From Paraburkholderia sp. BL21I4N1 (GTDB lineage Bacteria; Pseudomonadota; Gammaproteobacteria; Burkholderiales; Burkholderiaceae): 64,000 bases of DNA. The position numbers and the translations under genes are program-made. The stretch spans positions 496,001 to 560,000 of the forward strand of contig NZ_PVEN01000002.1 in NCBI RefSeq assembly GCF_002973525.1, written 5' to 3'. Shown piece after piece: positions 39,644-46,780 of the stretch. The notes under the pieces are model-generated. The model did no database searches, was not told where the DNA came from, and was given only the letters and a program-made list of their open reading frames with translations. How positions within the stretch are numbered: the first letter of the stretch is position 1; each line of letters starts with the position of its first letter.

Positions 39644-40102
39644 GTGTCGATCCCCATGCCGCCGCACGGGGTCCCGTACGACTACTACGCGGCGGCGTAC
39701 CTGCTCGCGGTGCAGACCGCCAACCAGCGCGGGGCCGTGCTCGCGCTTGACCTGGTGCGCAAGGCCCACACCGTCGATCTGCTGGGCACGGCGCTGCTGG
39801 CCGACATCGCTTTGGGCGACATGGTGGCGGTGCGCGAAACCTTGTCCTCCCCGTTGGCGGCGGAGCACCTGCACCGCGTGCGCTACCACCAGGACGACCA
39901 GGGCGGGGCGTTCATCGGGTTCAAGGACCTCACCCCGTTGCACGTGGTGGCCATGCACGGCCTGGCGAAGTTCGTCCGTCCGTTGCTCAAAGCCGGGGTG
40001 AATCCGCGGGCGCGCACGGCGTGCGGCAAAACCGCCCGCGACCTGGCGGAGCGCCGTGGTCACAACCCGGTGGTGGCGGCGCTGTCCGGGCGCACCGGCT
40101 AA
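39644..40102 (+). CDS. ankyrin-repeat protein, probably with 5' frameshift, 152 aa
   Basis: C-terminal ankyrin pair: FKDLTPLHVVAMHGLAKFVRPLLKAGVNPRARTACGKTARDLAERRGHNPVVAALSG. The only good ribosome site (CACCGGGAGACCCC) lies before an ATG at 39577 in another frame, which stops after about 58 codons. This suggests that a +1/-1 change has separated the original start from the ankyrin frame. The frame given begins at a GTG with no ribosome site; ATG 39656 is also possible. It may be expressed poorly or not at all. Confidence 0.5.
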   Translation: MSIPMPPHGVPYDYYAAAYLLAVQTANQRGAVLALDLVRKAHTVDLLGTALLADIALGDMVAVRETLSSPLAAEHLHRVRYHQDDQGGAFIGFKDLTPLHVVAMHGLAKFVRPLLKAGVNPRARTACGKTARDLAERRGHNPVVAALSGRTG

Positions 40103-40115
40103 GGGGGCGCTCCCC

Positions 40116-40185
40116 CGTGAGTCGCCCGCCGCGTTTTCGACGAGCGGTCCGCGACTCACCAGGGGAGACCCAGGCCACGACACTG
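40116..40185 (+). promoter_or_regulatory. class B element, upstream of 40219
   Basis: Nine-base arms GTGAGTCGC (40116-40124) and GCGACTCAC (40150-40158); 22 nt from CGACTCA to CACTGG (40180-40185). Confidence 0.7.
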
Positions 40186-40218
40186 GATCCGTCGAAACCA
40201 ACCCACGAGGACACCACC

Positions 40219-40596
40219 ATGCGCTACACCCCCATCGAACGGATCAACGCCACCCGCACGGCCAGCAAGGACCTGAGCTGGGACACGGGCACGGGCACCT
40301 CGCTGTCGTGGACGATCTCGAACGTCGGTCTGGATCAAGCGGCCGAGGACAACCTGCCGATCGTCAGTCGCTTGGTCGACGACCTGTTCCACAGTCTGGG
40401 CGACTCGGGCGCTCCGCCCCGCAAGCTGATGGCCGGCCGCTTCAAGACCGTGGCGAAGCACATCGGCGCCGGCTCCCGTTGCCGCATCACGTTCGACATG
40501 GTGCTGCGCGCTAGCGCTACCAGGTGGGCCTACAAGGCCACCTTCAGCTCCCGCTGCATCGAGTTCGCCGAGCTGGAAATCTCCGGCGTCCTGTAA
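40219..40596 (+). CDS. hypothetical protein, 125 aa
   Basis: Unrecognised soluble protein, beta-rich at both ends (SLSWTISNVGL..., WAYKATFSSRCIEFAELEISGVL). GAGGACACCACC before ATG. The next gene follows 45 bp later without its own visible promoter, so the pair is likely one transcript from the class B element. Confidence 0.6.
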   Translation: MRYTPIERINATRTASKDLSWDTGTGTSLSWTISNVGLDQAAEDNLPIVSRLVDDLFHSLGDSGAPPRKLMAGRFKTVAKHIGAGSRCRITFDMVLRASATRWAYKATFSSRCIEFAELEISGVL

Positions 40597-40641
40597 CCCC
40601 AGCCCCTGACCACCTCACCCGAAACCCACCAGGAGAACCGT

Positions 40642-41385
40642 ATGGCTCGCAAAACCACCACGAGCACGACCACCACGACGAAGGCGTTCACCGACCGCGT
40701 GGAGCGCTTCGCGCAGACCAACCCGATCCGCTCGGGCGTGACGGCGATCCTCGACGACATCATCCAGTTGCAGTTCAACGTGTTGTCGGTCACGGCTCCG
40801 ACCATGTACGCCCTGACCGCAGGCGCGGCGTGGTTCAACAAAGTTCACCTGCTCGCGCTGGAGGAATACCGCGACCACCCGCAGGCATGGGCGGAGCAGT
40901 TGGCCCTTGGTGCGATGTACTTGGAGCTGGTGAAGACCTCGGCACCGTTCACCGACGTGTTGGGGGACGTCTACGGGTCCGCGATCGCACCGAAGCAGGC
41001 CAAGGCGATGGGGCAACACCTGACGCCGGCCGGTCTGGCGGACGGGCTCGCGCGCTTCGCGGCCCAGATGGGCGAGGGCGCAACGACCGGGGAGGCCTCC
41101 CGCCCGTTCAACCCGAACGAAGAGCAAATCGTTTGCGACCCCGCGTGCGGCAATGGTGCGCTGCTGCTGGCAAAGCTCCGTCAGGCCTTTACGTCCCACG
41201 GGAAGGAAGGGGTGGCGCGTATGTACGTGTTCGCGAACGACATCGACGCCGCCATGGTGAAGGCCACGGTGGTGCAGATCGTGCTGTCCAGCATCCTGCA
41301 CAACGTACCGTTTGGGGGGCTGCGTGTGCATTGCTCGGACCTGATCCGCCACTACCACGACGCGAAGGCCGACACGGTGGCTTAG
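40642..41385 (+). CDS. truncated HsdM-like adenine methylase, 247 aa
   Basis: It has the helical front (QFNVLSVTAPTMYALTAGAAWFN..) and SAM-binding half of a Type I-style N6-adenine methylase: GQHLTPAGLADGLARFAAQM, motif I DPACGNGALLLAKL and a motif II/III-like YVFANDIDAAMVKATVVQ. It stops at VHCSDLIRHYHDAKADTVA, before any catalytic NPPY/F. It may be a SAM-binding non-catalytic protein, a truncated remnant, or need a partner. The terminator hairpin at 41399 shows that the short end is the transcript end too. Confidence 0.65.
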   Translation: MARKTTTSTTTTTKAFTDRVERFAQTNPIRSGVTAILDDIIQLQFNVLSVTAPTMYALTAGAAWFNKVHLLALEEYRDHPQAWAEQLALGAMYLELVKTSAPFTDVLGDVYGSAIAPKQAKAMGQHLTPAGLADGLARFAAQMGEGATTGEASRPFNPNEEQIVCDPACGNGALLLAKLRQAFTSHGKEGVARMYVFANDIDAAMVKATVVQIVLSSILHNVPFGGLRVHCSDLIRHYHDAKADTVA

Positions 41386-41398
41386 CCGATCCGAACCA

Positions 41399-41421
41399 CA
41401 GGGCGCGATGGGCGCCCTGTT
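41399..41421 (+). terminator. intrinsic terminator
   Basis: CAGGGCGC/GCGCCCTG stem followed by TT, between 41385 and 41453. Confidence 0.55.
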
Positions 41422-41452
41422 CAACGCACAAACAGCAATCGTGGAGAACTGC

Positions 41453-42052
41453 ATGAATGACAAGCCGTACGCCAATGAGGCGATGATCAAAATGCTCGTC
41501 AACGTGTTTGGGGTGAGCCCGAACGACTACGAGAGCGAACACGAGCAAACGTTGCTTCACTACGCGGCCTGGGCCGGAAATGCCGAAGCCGCACATGCGC
41601 TGATCGAGCTGGGGGCGGAGGTCGATGCCAAAACGCTCGACGGGCACACGCCGCTTCTTTTTGCCGTGCAGCAGCGCTCGGTCGACACCGTACGGGTGTT
41701 GATCGAGGAGGGGGCTGACGCGAACGCATGGGATGAGTCGAACCGCTCCATTCTCGATCATCTCTTTGTTGACAACATGGTTGAGACGACCCGGCGGAAC
41801 GATCTGCGAGTGATCCGGCTGCTGCTTGACGGTGGGGCCGATCCGACGTTGGGCCTGACCTTTGCCCTCAGCGAGGATCATGGCTTGGGCGTGCGCGCGA
41901 TGATGCGCGCCGGCGCCGACGTACAGGCCGCATGCATCGACGTGGGCGACCAAGCTGGGGCATGCGCACTCCGGCAGGTCGACATCCTCCGTGCGCGGCG
42001 TGAAAAAAACAGGCGGTCAACCGGCCCTGATGGGATCAAAACCCGGTGCTGA
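41453..42052 (+). CDS. ankyrin-repeat protein, 199 aa
   Basis: Three ankyrin units: EQTLLHYAAWAGNAEAAHALIELGAEVDAKTLDGHTPLLFAVQQRSVDTVRVLIEEGADANAWDESNRSIL, then LRVIRLLLDGGADPTLG. The last five codons and stop come from family D repeat copy 2, so the original C-terminus was probably altered when the repeat inserted or recombined. GTGGAGAACTGC precedes the ATG. Confidence 0.7.
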   Translation: MNDKPYANEAMIKMLVNVFGVSPNDYESEHEQTLLHYAAWAGNAEAAHALIELGAEVDAKTLDGHTPLLFAVQQRSVDTVRVLIEEGADANAWDESNRSILDHLFVDNMVETTRRNDLRVIRLLLDGGADPTLGLTFALSEDHGLGVRAMMRAGADVQAACIDVGDQAGACALRQVDILRARREKNRRSTGPDGIKTRC

Positions 42053-42102
42053 CGCCGATGGGGCCGAAGGCCGGGGTTCGCGCCCAGGGGCCTCCGGCCC
42101 CG
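42038..42102. repeat. family D repeat, copy 2
   Basis: AAAACCCGGTGCTGACGCC, GGCCGAAGGCC hairpin, GGGGCCTCCGGCCCC hairpin. Supplies the stop codon of 41453-42052. Confidence 0.6.
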
Positions 42103-42140
42103 GGGGTTGCAGCGCACACGGGCAGGACCCCATTGTGAGC

Positions 42141-42215
42141 GTGCCCTGGCACGGGTCGACCGTTCGTCCGAAAGGCGGCCCGCTCGCTTGACCCACCGTG
42201 GAATCCCGCTAGGTT
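42141..42215 (+). promoter_or_regulatory. palindrome plus class A promoter for 42271-42528
   Basis: GTGCCCTGGCAC (42141-42152), 35-bp gap starting GGGTCGACCGTTCGTC, TTGACC (42188-42193), 16 nt ending CCGC, TAGGTT (42210-42215). Confidence 0.75.
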
Positions 42216-42270
42216 GAGGAATGAGACGGCGCAGGCAGCGCTGCACCCCAACCCATGCCCCGGAGACCCC

Positions 42271-42528
42271 ATGTCCACCAATGCCCAGGCCAATCCGCTC
42301 CCTCTCCTCGAAGGGTTCACAGCCGAGGAGATCGACGAAGCGTTGAAGAGCCTCCCCATCAGGGAACCCAACTTCTTCGACACCGCGGCCACGATTGCGC
42401 TGGCCGCTCTTCTAGACCGCCAGGCTGATGAGCAGCGAGCACTGACCGAGGCCGAGGTTGATGCGATCCTGAACGAGGTTCTGGGCTCGCCGATTATCCT
42501 GACGCGGGCGACAACGATCAACAAGTAA
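42271..42528 (+). CDS. hypothetical protein, 85 aa
   Basis: Small acidic helical protein (FTAEEIDEALKSLPIREPNFFDTAATIALAALLDRQADEQRALTEAEVDAILNEVL). No motif recognised; could be a UBA-like or regulatory helical bundle. CCGGAGACCCC before ATG. A palindrome begins 4 bp after its stop. Confidence 0.6.
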   Translation: MSTNAQANPLPLLEGFTAEEIDEALKSLPIREPNFFDTAATIALAALLDRQADEQRALTEAEVDAILNEVLGSPIILTRATTINK

Positions 42529-42531
42529 GCC

Positions 42532-42597
42532 GTGCCACGGCACATCAAACGCAGCACCTGGGCCCGTACTTGACGGGCCCGCTTTAGCCACTAGCCT
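42532..42597 (+). promoter_or_regulatory. palindrome plus class A promoter for 42631-43410
   Basis: GTGCCACGGCAC (42532-42543), 26-bp gap, TTGACG (42570-42575), 16 nt, TAGCCT (42592-42597). The -35 sits in a GGGCCCGT/ACGGGCCC hairpin (42560-42580) that could also end the upstream transcript. Confidence 0.7.
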
Positions 42598-42630
42598 GGA
42601 CCGCGTCAGAACCGATCCAGGAGGTGCGCC

Positions 42631-43410
42631 GTGCTGTTGCTCAACGTTCCGTTTTCCCAGAAGGATGAAGCCAAGGCGTTGGGGGCGCGCTGGAATCAGG
42701 CGGAGAAGAAGTGGTACGTCCCCGACCATGTGGACCCGGCACCCTTCCTGGCTCGCCCGGCGTGGACGGACCCGAACTATGTCCCGCCTCCGCAGGTGCC
42801 TGGAAAGGGGCCGAAGTGGCCGCTGTACGTCGACCTGGTGCCGCGCACGGCGTGGTTCTCCAACCTCCGGTCGGAGCTGGGCGAGGACCAGTGGAAAGTG
42901 TTGAAGCGCCAGACGTTCGACGCTGCCGGCTGGGTGTGCGAGATCTGCACCTGCAAGGGCCCCAAGTGGCCGGTGGAATGCCACGAGCGCTGGGCGTACG
43001 ACGAGGAGAACGGCGTGCAGACCCTCGTCCGGACCGACGCGTTGTGCCCGGCCTGCCACGAGGTCACGCACTTTGGCCTGGCGCGGGTGCGCGGTCGTGA
43101 GGCGGAGGCCACGGCGCACCTCATGGCGGTCAACGGCTGGACCCGCGAGCAGGTGCGCGCGCACGTCCAGGATGCGATGAACGACTACGCGCGCCGCAGC
43201 AACCGGCAGGACTGGCAGCTCGACGCCCGCTGGCTGTTGGGCAAGATCGAACTGCCGGATGAAACCCGGGAGGCGATCCTGGGCCACGCCGAGGGCCTGG
43301 GTGCGCGGCACATCAGCGCGGAGCAGCAGGCGATCCGCGACGTACACGCGCACGAGGGGCAGGGCCCCCGCAGCGTGCTCGACGACGATCCGTTCGAAGT
43401 GCCCGCTTGA
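42631..43410 (+). CDS. DUF5710 plus HNH-like zinc protein, 259 aa
   Basis: The N-terminal 35 residues (LLLNVPFSQKDEAKALGARWNQAEKKWYVPDH) are a textbook DUF5710 domain, often found in plasmid and conjugation proteins. Residues 105-155 hold an HNH-like zinc centre: CEICTCKG..VECHERW and CPACHEVTHFG. A helical C-terminus follows (REQVRAHVQDAMNDYARRSNRQDWQLD). It may nick or bind DNA; the exact catalytic HNH set cannot be confirmed by eye. GTG start with CCAGGAGGTGCGCC. Confidence 0.75.
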   Translation: MLLLNVPFSQKDEAKALGARWNQAEKKWYVPDHVDPAPFLARPAWTDPNYVPPPQVPGKGPKWPLYVDLVPRTAWFSNLRSELGEDQWKVLKRQTFDAAGWVCEICTCKGPKWPVECHERWAYDEENGVQTLVRTDALCPACHEVTHFGLARVRGREAEATAHLMAVNGWTREQVRAHVQDAMNDYARRSNRQDWQLDARWLLGKIELPDETREAILGHAEGLGARHISAEQQAIRDVHAHEGQGPRSVLDDDPFEVPA

Positions 43411-43423
43411 TTGGCTGTAGCCC

Positions 43424-43486
43424 GTGCCCTGGCATGGGCTTATTTTTGGGCCGGACGCTTGACTGGGGTGCAAGACCCGCTAAGTA
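43424..43486 (+). promoter_or_regulatory. palindrome plus class A promoter for 43535-43921
   Basis: GTGCCCTGGCAT (43424-43435, one mismatch), 23-bp gap with TATTTTTGGG, TTGACT (43459-43464), 16 nt ending CCGC, TAAGTA (43481-43486). The stem-plus-T-run could also terminate the upstream gene. Confidence 0.75.
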
Positions 43487-43534
43487 CAGGGGAGAGGTCC
43501 CAGAGCCTGGGGCTACCCATTGGAGGAGAGAACC

Positions 43535-43921
43535 ATGCTGGAAGCTATCGGAATCATTTTGGCGGTCATCGTCGGCCTGTTCGTGCTGTTCGTGGCGTTC
43601 GGCTACTTCTTGAAGCGGGTTCACGACGTCCGCCAAGACCGGGCTATCCGGGCGCTGCACGAAATAAGTATGAATCGGCCATCCCTGCCGGAGACGCACA
43701 TGTCAGCCCATCGTAAGGTCTACCTTGAAATGGATGCCGAAGAGCTTCTGGCGATCCAGAAAATCATCGGCGCCCGCGATCCCAACGAGACGTTTGATCG
43801 TCTTATGAAACTTCCATTCGCACTGCAACAACGTGCAGACAAGGAAGGTAAGTTGTTCATTCCTGATCTTTCACAAAGAAGTGAAAAGGATCACCTTTTC
43901 CTTTCGTTTAACAAGGCCTGA
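43535..43921 (+). CDS. small membrane protein with foreign 3' part, 128 aa
   Basis: Residues 1-45 (MLEAIGIILAVIVGLFVLFVAFGYFLKRVHDVRQDRAIRALH) contain one membrane helix and are almost identical to the start of 44059-44277, with a shared promoter and leader. From about residue 46 the two differ: here an 80-residue tail (AHRKVYLEMDAEELLAIQKIIGARDPNETFDRLMKLPFALQ..) encoded by visibly less GC-rich DNA. The pattern suggests that the tail was swapped in. Function unknown. Confidence 0.65.
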   Translation: MLEAIGIILAVIVGLFVLFVAFGYFLKRVHDVRQDRAIRALHEISMNRPSLPETHMSAHRKVYLEMDAEELLAIQKIIGARDPNETFDRLMKLPFALQQRADKEGKLFIPDLSQRSEKDHLFLSFNKA

Positions 43922-43949
43922 ATCCGAACCAACACATGGCATCGAGCCT

Positions 43950-44012
43950 GTGCCCTGGCACGGGCTTATTTTTGGGCCAGACGCTTGACAGGGGTGCAAG
44001 ACCCGCTAAGTA
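43950..44012 (+). promoter_or_regulatory. palindrome plus class A promoter for 44059-44277
   Basis: GTGCCCTGGCAC (43950-43961), 23-bp gap with TATTTTTGGG, TTGACA (43985-43990), 16 nt ending CCGC, TAAGTA (44007-44012). Copy of the 43424 unit. Confidence 0.75.
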
Positions 44013-44058
44013 CAGGGGAGAGGCCCCAGCCTGGGGCCACACACTGGAGGAGAGAACC

Positions 44059-44277
44059 ATGCTGCTGGAAGCTATCGGAATCATTTTGGCGGTCATCTTC
44101 GGCTTGTTCGTGCTGTTCGTGGCGTTCGGCTACTTCTTGAAGCGGGTTCACGACGCCCGCCAAGACCGGGCTATCCGTGCGCTGCACGCTGCGATCGACG
44201 CGCACATGGCCGCCAACCCGGGCGTGACGCGCGAAGAGGCCATCGACTTCTTCAACGCCCGGAACGGCAAGGCCTGA
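44059..44277 (+). CDS. small single-pass membrane protein, 72 aa
   Basis: N-terminal helix LLEAIGIILAVIFGLFVLFVAFGYFLKRV spans the membrane. A short basic stretch and a helical tail (AAIDAHMAANPGVTREEAIDFFNARNG) follow. Paralogue of 43535-43921 over its first 45 residues. TGGAGGAGAGAACC ribosome site. Function unknown. Confidence 0.7.
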   Translation: MLLEAIGIILAVIFGLFVLFVAFGYFLKRVHDARQDRAIRALHAAIDAHMAANPGVTREEAIDFFNARNGKA

Positions 44278-44346
44278 CGTCATCGCTCTGCGGAGCGTCC
44301 AACGACCGGGGGCGCTTGCCCCCATCCGTTCAAGGGGGAGACCACC

Positions 44347-44712
44347 GTGTTGCATTCCTTTCAATCCATTCTGCACGTCGAGGTTTGGGCGGCCATCATC
44401 AGCATCATCACGGCCATCCTGGTCCGTGGGGTGGCGCGATCCGCGATCGCCAGCGCGGTACGACAGGGTGTTCAGATCGACGCGAAAACGATGGGTTACC
44501 TGCCGATCGTGTGGAGCACCATCAAGGTGGGGGGCTACCTCTACGTCGCGCACGTCCTTCCCATTCAGTCGATCTGGCTGAACATCCTCCTCGCGGTGTT
44601 CCTGTTCGGTGACGCGGTCATGGCGTTCTGGAAGGTCTTCGTGCTTAGCCTGATGGTGATCTTGAAAATGCGGGGAACCGTACAGCGGGTGCGCGGGGAG
44701 GCTAAACCGTAA
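44347..44712 (+). CDS. multi-pass membrane protein, 121 aa
   Basis: GTG start after AAGGGGGAGACCACC. Three hydrophobic segments are visible (VWAAIISIITAILVRGVA, GYLPIVWSTIKVGGYLYVA, SIWLNILLAVFLFGDAVMAFWKVFVLSLMVIL), the last perhaps two helices. A basic tail (KMRGTVQRVRGEAKP) suggests a cytoplasmic C-terminus. No family recognised. It follows 44277 by 69 bp, probably in the same transcript. Confidence 0.65.
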   Translation: MLHSFQSILHVEVWAAIISIITAILVRGVARSAIASAVRQGVQIDAKTMGYLPIVWSTIKVGGYLYVAHVLPIQSIWLNILLAVFLFGDAVMAFWKVFVLSLMVILKMRGTVQRVRGEAKP

Positions 44713-44736
44713 GCGCCGTCACCCCGACGAACGTCG

Positions 44737-44799
44737 GTGCCCAGGCACGGGCTATTTTTTGACCAGAACGGTTGACAGGCATTCGGAACCCGCTAGGTT
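44737..44799 (+). promoter_or_regulatory. palindrome plus class A promoter for 44848-45281
   Basis: GTGCCCAGGCAC (44737-44748), 23-bp gap with CTATTTTTT, TTGACA (44772-44777), 16 nt ending CCGC, TAGGTT (44794-44799). Confidence 0.75.
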
Positions 44800-44847
44800 C
44801 GACCATATAGGTCCTGAACCGGGACCACCACACGGAGGCGGAGTGAC

Positions 44848-45072
44848 ATGCTTGAAATCATCGGAGTCGTTCTGGGGATCGTGATCGCAGACTACCTGCG
44901 ACCGATCGCTCGGTTGAGGTTCGCGATCAGGATCTTGACCGCCGTGAGCACGGTGGTGGTGGTCGCGTGTCTCCCCATCCAGGGCTTGATCGTGAGCCTG
45001 ATCGTTGCTTTGGGCCTGCGGCTTGCCTGGGCTCAGCTCATCAACAGCATGACGGAACGGGGGCGATCATGA
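44848..45072 (+). CDS. small membrane protein, 74 aa
   Basis: Two or three hydrophobic helices (IIGVVLGIVIADYL, ILTAVSTVVVVACL, GLIVSLIVALGLRLAWAQLI) separated by arginines. CGGAGGCGGAGTGAC before ATG. Its stop overlaps the start of the ankyrin gene 45069-45281 (ATGA), so a membrane/ankyrin pair is made together. Confidence 0.65.
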   Translation: MLEIIGVVLGIVIADYLRPIARLRFAIRILTAVSTVVVVACLPIQGLIVSLIVALGLRLAWAQLINSMTERGRS

Positions 45073-45281
45073 GCACCGTCGCCGCCAAGGACCACAACAC
45101 GGTCCTGCTGAGATTCGCCGCCACCGGCAACGCATTGGGCATCAAGTTCGCGCTGGAATACGGCGCTGACCTCCACGCCACGGACGGGCGTGGCCAGACG
45201 GCGGTACAGCTCGCGGAGCAGAACGGCCACACCAAGGTGGCGCAGTGGCTCCTGGAGATGCGGGCTCCACGCACCGCGTAA
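45069..45281 (+). CDS. short ankyrin-repeat protein, 70 aa
   Basis: Two ankyrin units: TVLLRFAATGNALGIKFALEYGADLHA and DGRGQTAVQLAEQNGHTKVAQWLLEM. Translationally coupled (4-bp overlap) to the membrane protein 44848-45072; the pair might form a membrane-tethered ankyrin surface. Confidence 0.7.
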   Translation: MSTVAAKDHNTVLLRFAATGNALGIKFALEYGADLHATDGRGQTAVQLAEQNGHTKVAQWLLEMRAPRTA

Positions 45282-45334
45282 GGGGGAGGGCTGGGGAGCC
45301 TGAACACCCACCTGGCCGCGGAGCGCCAGGTCCC

Positions 45335-45400
45335 AAAACCGTGCTGACGCCAACGAGGCCGGAGGCACGGGGTTACCGCCAGGGGAGCCACAGGCTCCCC
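45335..45400. repeat. family D repeat, copy 3
   Basis: AAAACCGTGCTGACGCC, then GGCCGGAGGC and GGGAGCCACAGGCTCCC hairpin. Intergenic. Confidence 0.55.
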
Positions 45401-45432
45401 ATCTTGTTGGCCCCGCCGCACCACCATCACCC

Positions 45433-45497
45433 GTGCCACAGCACAGCCTGGAATCCTCCCCGTCGGCGTTTGACAAGCCAGCCTGACCTGCCATGGT
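45433..45497 (+). promoter_or_regulatory. degenerate palindrome plus class A promoter for 45541-46113
   Basis: GTGCCACAGCAC (45433-45444, one mismatch), 25-bp gap, TTGACA (45470-45475), 16 nt ending CTGC, CATGGT (45492-45497). Confidence 0.65.
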
Positions 45498-45540
45498 GGT
45501 TCGACGACCTCGCCGAGGCCGCACGACCGGAGGAGACCCG

Positions 45541-46113
45541 ATGCAATACGCCCTGATCACGCTGAAAGACACGCCGTTCATCATCGACGCCCACGAGCTG
45601 AGCGCCCTGGACACGTTCCACGACGGCATCCGGGACTTCGGGCCCAAGCCCGACGAGAACGGCTCCCTGTACGTTGCGTACGGGGTCTACATGCCGCAGC
45701 CCGGCATCGGGTGGGAGGACGCGATGGGCCACCTGCTCGAACGCCAGGACGTCTGGCTGGGCCACATCGACGGCGAGCACTGCCACACTCTTGGATTCCA
45801 CCAGGTCGACCCGCTCCCGCCGATCTCGCACGGCAGGTCGTTCAGCATCCCCTTCGCCGCGCTCATCCACGCCCACCCGGACCTGATCGAGAAGATCGGC
45901 GACCAAAAGATCGGCGACCCCGAGAACAGCCACGCCGTCACCGCCTTCGTGCGCTTCTGGAACATCAGCCCGGCCAACAACATCTTCAACCGCAAGGGCC
46001 TGCTCGCGTTCAAGGGCATCGAGCACAGCGGCACCACCACCGTCACCAAGGAAAACTGGCGCAGCCACGTGGACCCGGAGCGGCTCCTGCAGACGGCGCT
46101 CGAGATTCACTGA
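45541..46113 (+). CDS. hypothetical protein, 190 aa
   Basis: Unrecognised cytoplasmic protein: MQYALITLKDTPFIIDAHELSALDTFHDGIRDFG, then GVYMPQPGIGWEDAMGHLLERQDVWLGHI and a C-terminal helix. No membrane segment or known motif. CCGGAGGAGACCCG ribosome site. A terminator-like hairpin follows at 46139. Confidence 0.65.
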   Translation: MQYALITLKDTPFIIDAHELSALDTFHDGIRDFGPKPDENGSLYVAYGVYMPQPGIGWEDAMGHLLERQDVWLGHIDGEHCHTLGFHQVDPLPPISHGRSFSIPFAALIHAHPDLIEKIGDQKIGDPENSHAVTAFVRFWNISPANNIFNRKGLLAFKGIEHSGTTTVTKENWRSHVDPERLLQTALEIH

Positions 46114-46138
46114 CCCGGCCCACCGCCCAGCACGCACG

Positions 46139-46163
46139 ACCGTCACCCCAGGGTGGCGGTTTT
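46139..46163 (+). terminator. intrinsic terminator
   Basis: CCGTCACC/GGTGGCGG stem followed by TTTTGTTTTG. Confidence 0.6.
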
Positions 46164-46215
46164 GTTTTGTTCGAGGGTCGACGTCCCCGCGCCCGGTCCC
46201 AAATGTAACGTAACC

Positions 46216-46290
46216 GTGCCGTGGCACGGGTAATCCGTTTGTCGGGATCCCGTCCACGACGGTTGACGGGCGCGTTAGACCCGCTAGGTT
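46216..46290 (+). promoter_or_regulatory. palindrome plus class A promoter for 46348-47281
   Basis: GTGCCGTGGCAC (46216-46227), 35-bp gap, TTGACG (46263-46268), 16 nt ending CCGC, TAGGTT (46285-46290). Confidence 0.75.
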
Positions 46291-46347
46291 AATCCCATAG
46301 GCCCCGCGTCCGCATCAGCCATCCCCATCCAGGAGGAACACCTCGCC

Positions 46348-46776
46348 ATGAAGCCCCGTCACATCCGTCGCCTTGCCGCGCTTGCGATCTTCGCGCTGGG
46401 CCTTTCCGGTGTTCCACCGCTCGTCCACCTCTGGAGCGCCGAGGCGCAGGCCCGGATCGGCGTGGCCGACCTGGTGGCCATCGTGCTGTACCTCGTGGGA
46501 ACGGCGCCGTTCAACCCGTGGATGTTGAACGAAGACAAGAGCCGGTTATGCCGGGCCACTCGCTACGGCCAAGACATCGCCTGGGCGGTCGGCTTAGGGT
46601 TCGCCTTGGTGTTGGCGGGCGTGTTCATGCCGAAGGGCATTCATGGGTTGGCTCTCGCCGGCGGCATCGTGCTGGTGGCCTTGGTCGCGACCATGATCAT
46701 GCACAAGGTCAGTCAATGGGCGACCGTGTGGACCTACCTCCGGATTGAAGCTGCCCACGAACGGGCACGGTCGTAA
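46348..46776 (+). CDS. multi-pass membrane protein, 142 aa
   Basis: Four hydrophobic segments: LAALAIFALGLSGVPPLVHL, IGVADLVAIVLYLVGTAPF, IAWAVGLGFALVLAGVFM and GLALAGGIVLVALVATMIM. The C-terminus is charged (IEAAHERARS). CCAGGAGGAACACCTCGCC ribosome site. No family recognised. The ankyrin gene 46781 follows 4 bp later, again pairing a membrane protein with an ankyrin protein. Confidence 0.65.
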   Translation: MKPRHIRRLAALAIFALGLSGVPPLVHLWSAEAQARIGVADLVAIVLYLVGTAPFNPWMLNEDKSRLCRATRYGQDIAWAVGLGFALVLAGVFMPKGIHGLALAGGIVLVALVATMIMHKVSQWATVWTYLRIEAAHERARS

Positions 46777-46780
46777 CGCC

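Noticed and set aside
43950..43975. TGGCACG resembling a sigma54 -24 element
   Set aside because: The matching -12 TTGC is absent at the right spacing in most copies, and the left half GTGCC is equally conserved, so a palindrome explains the data better.
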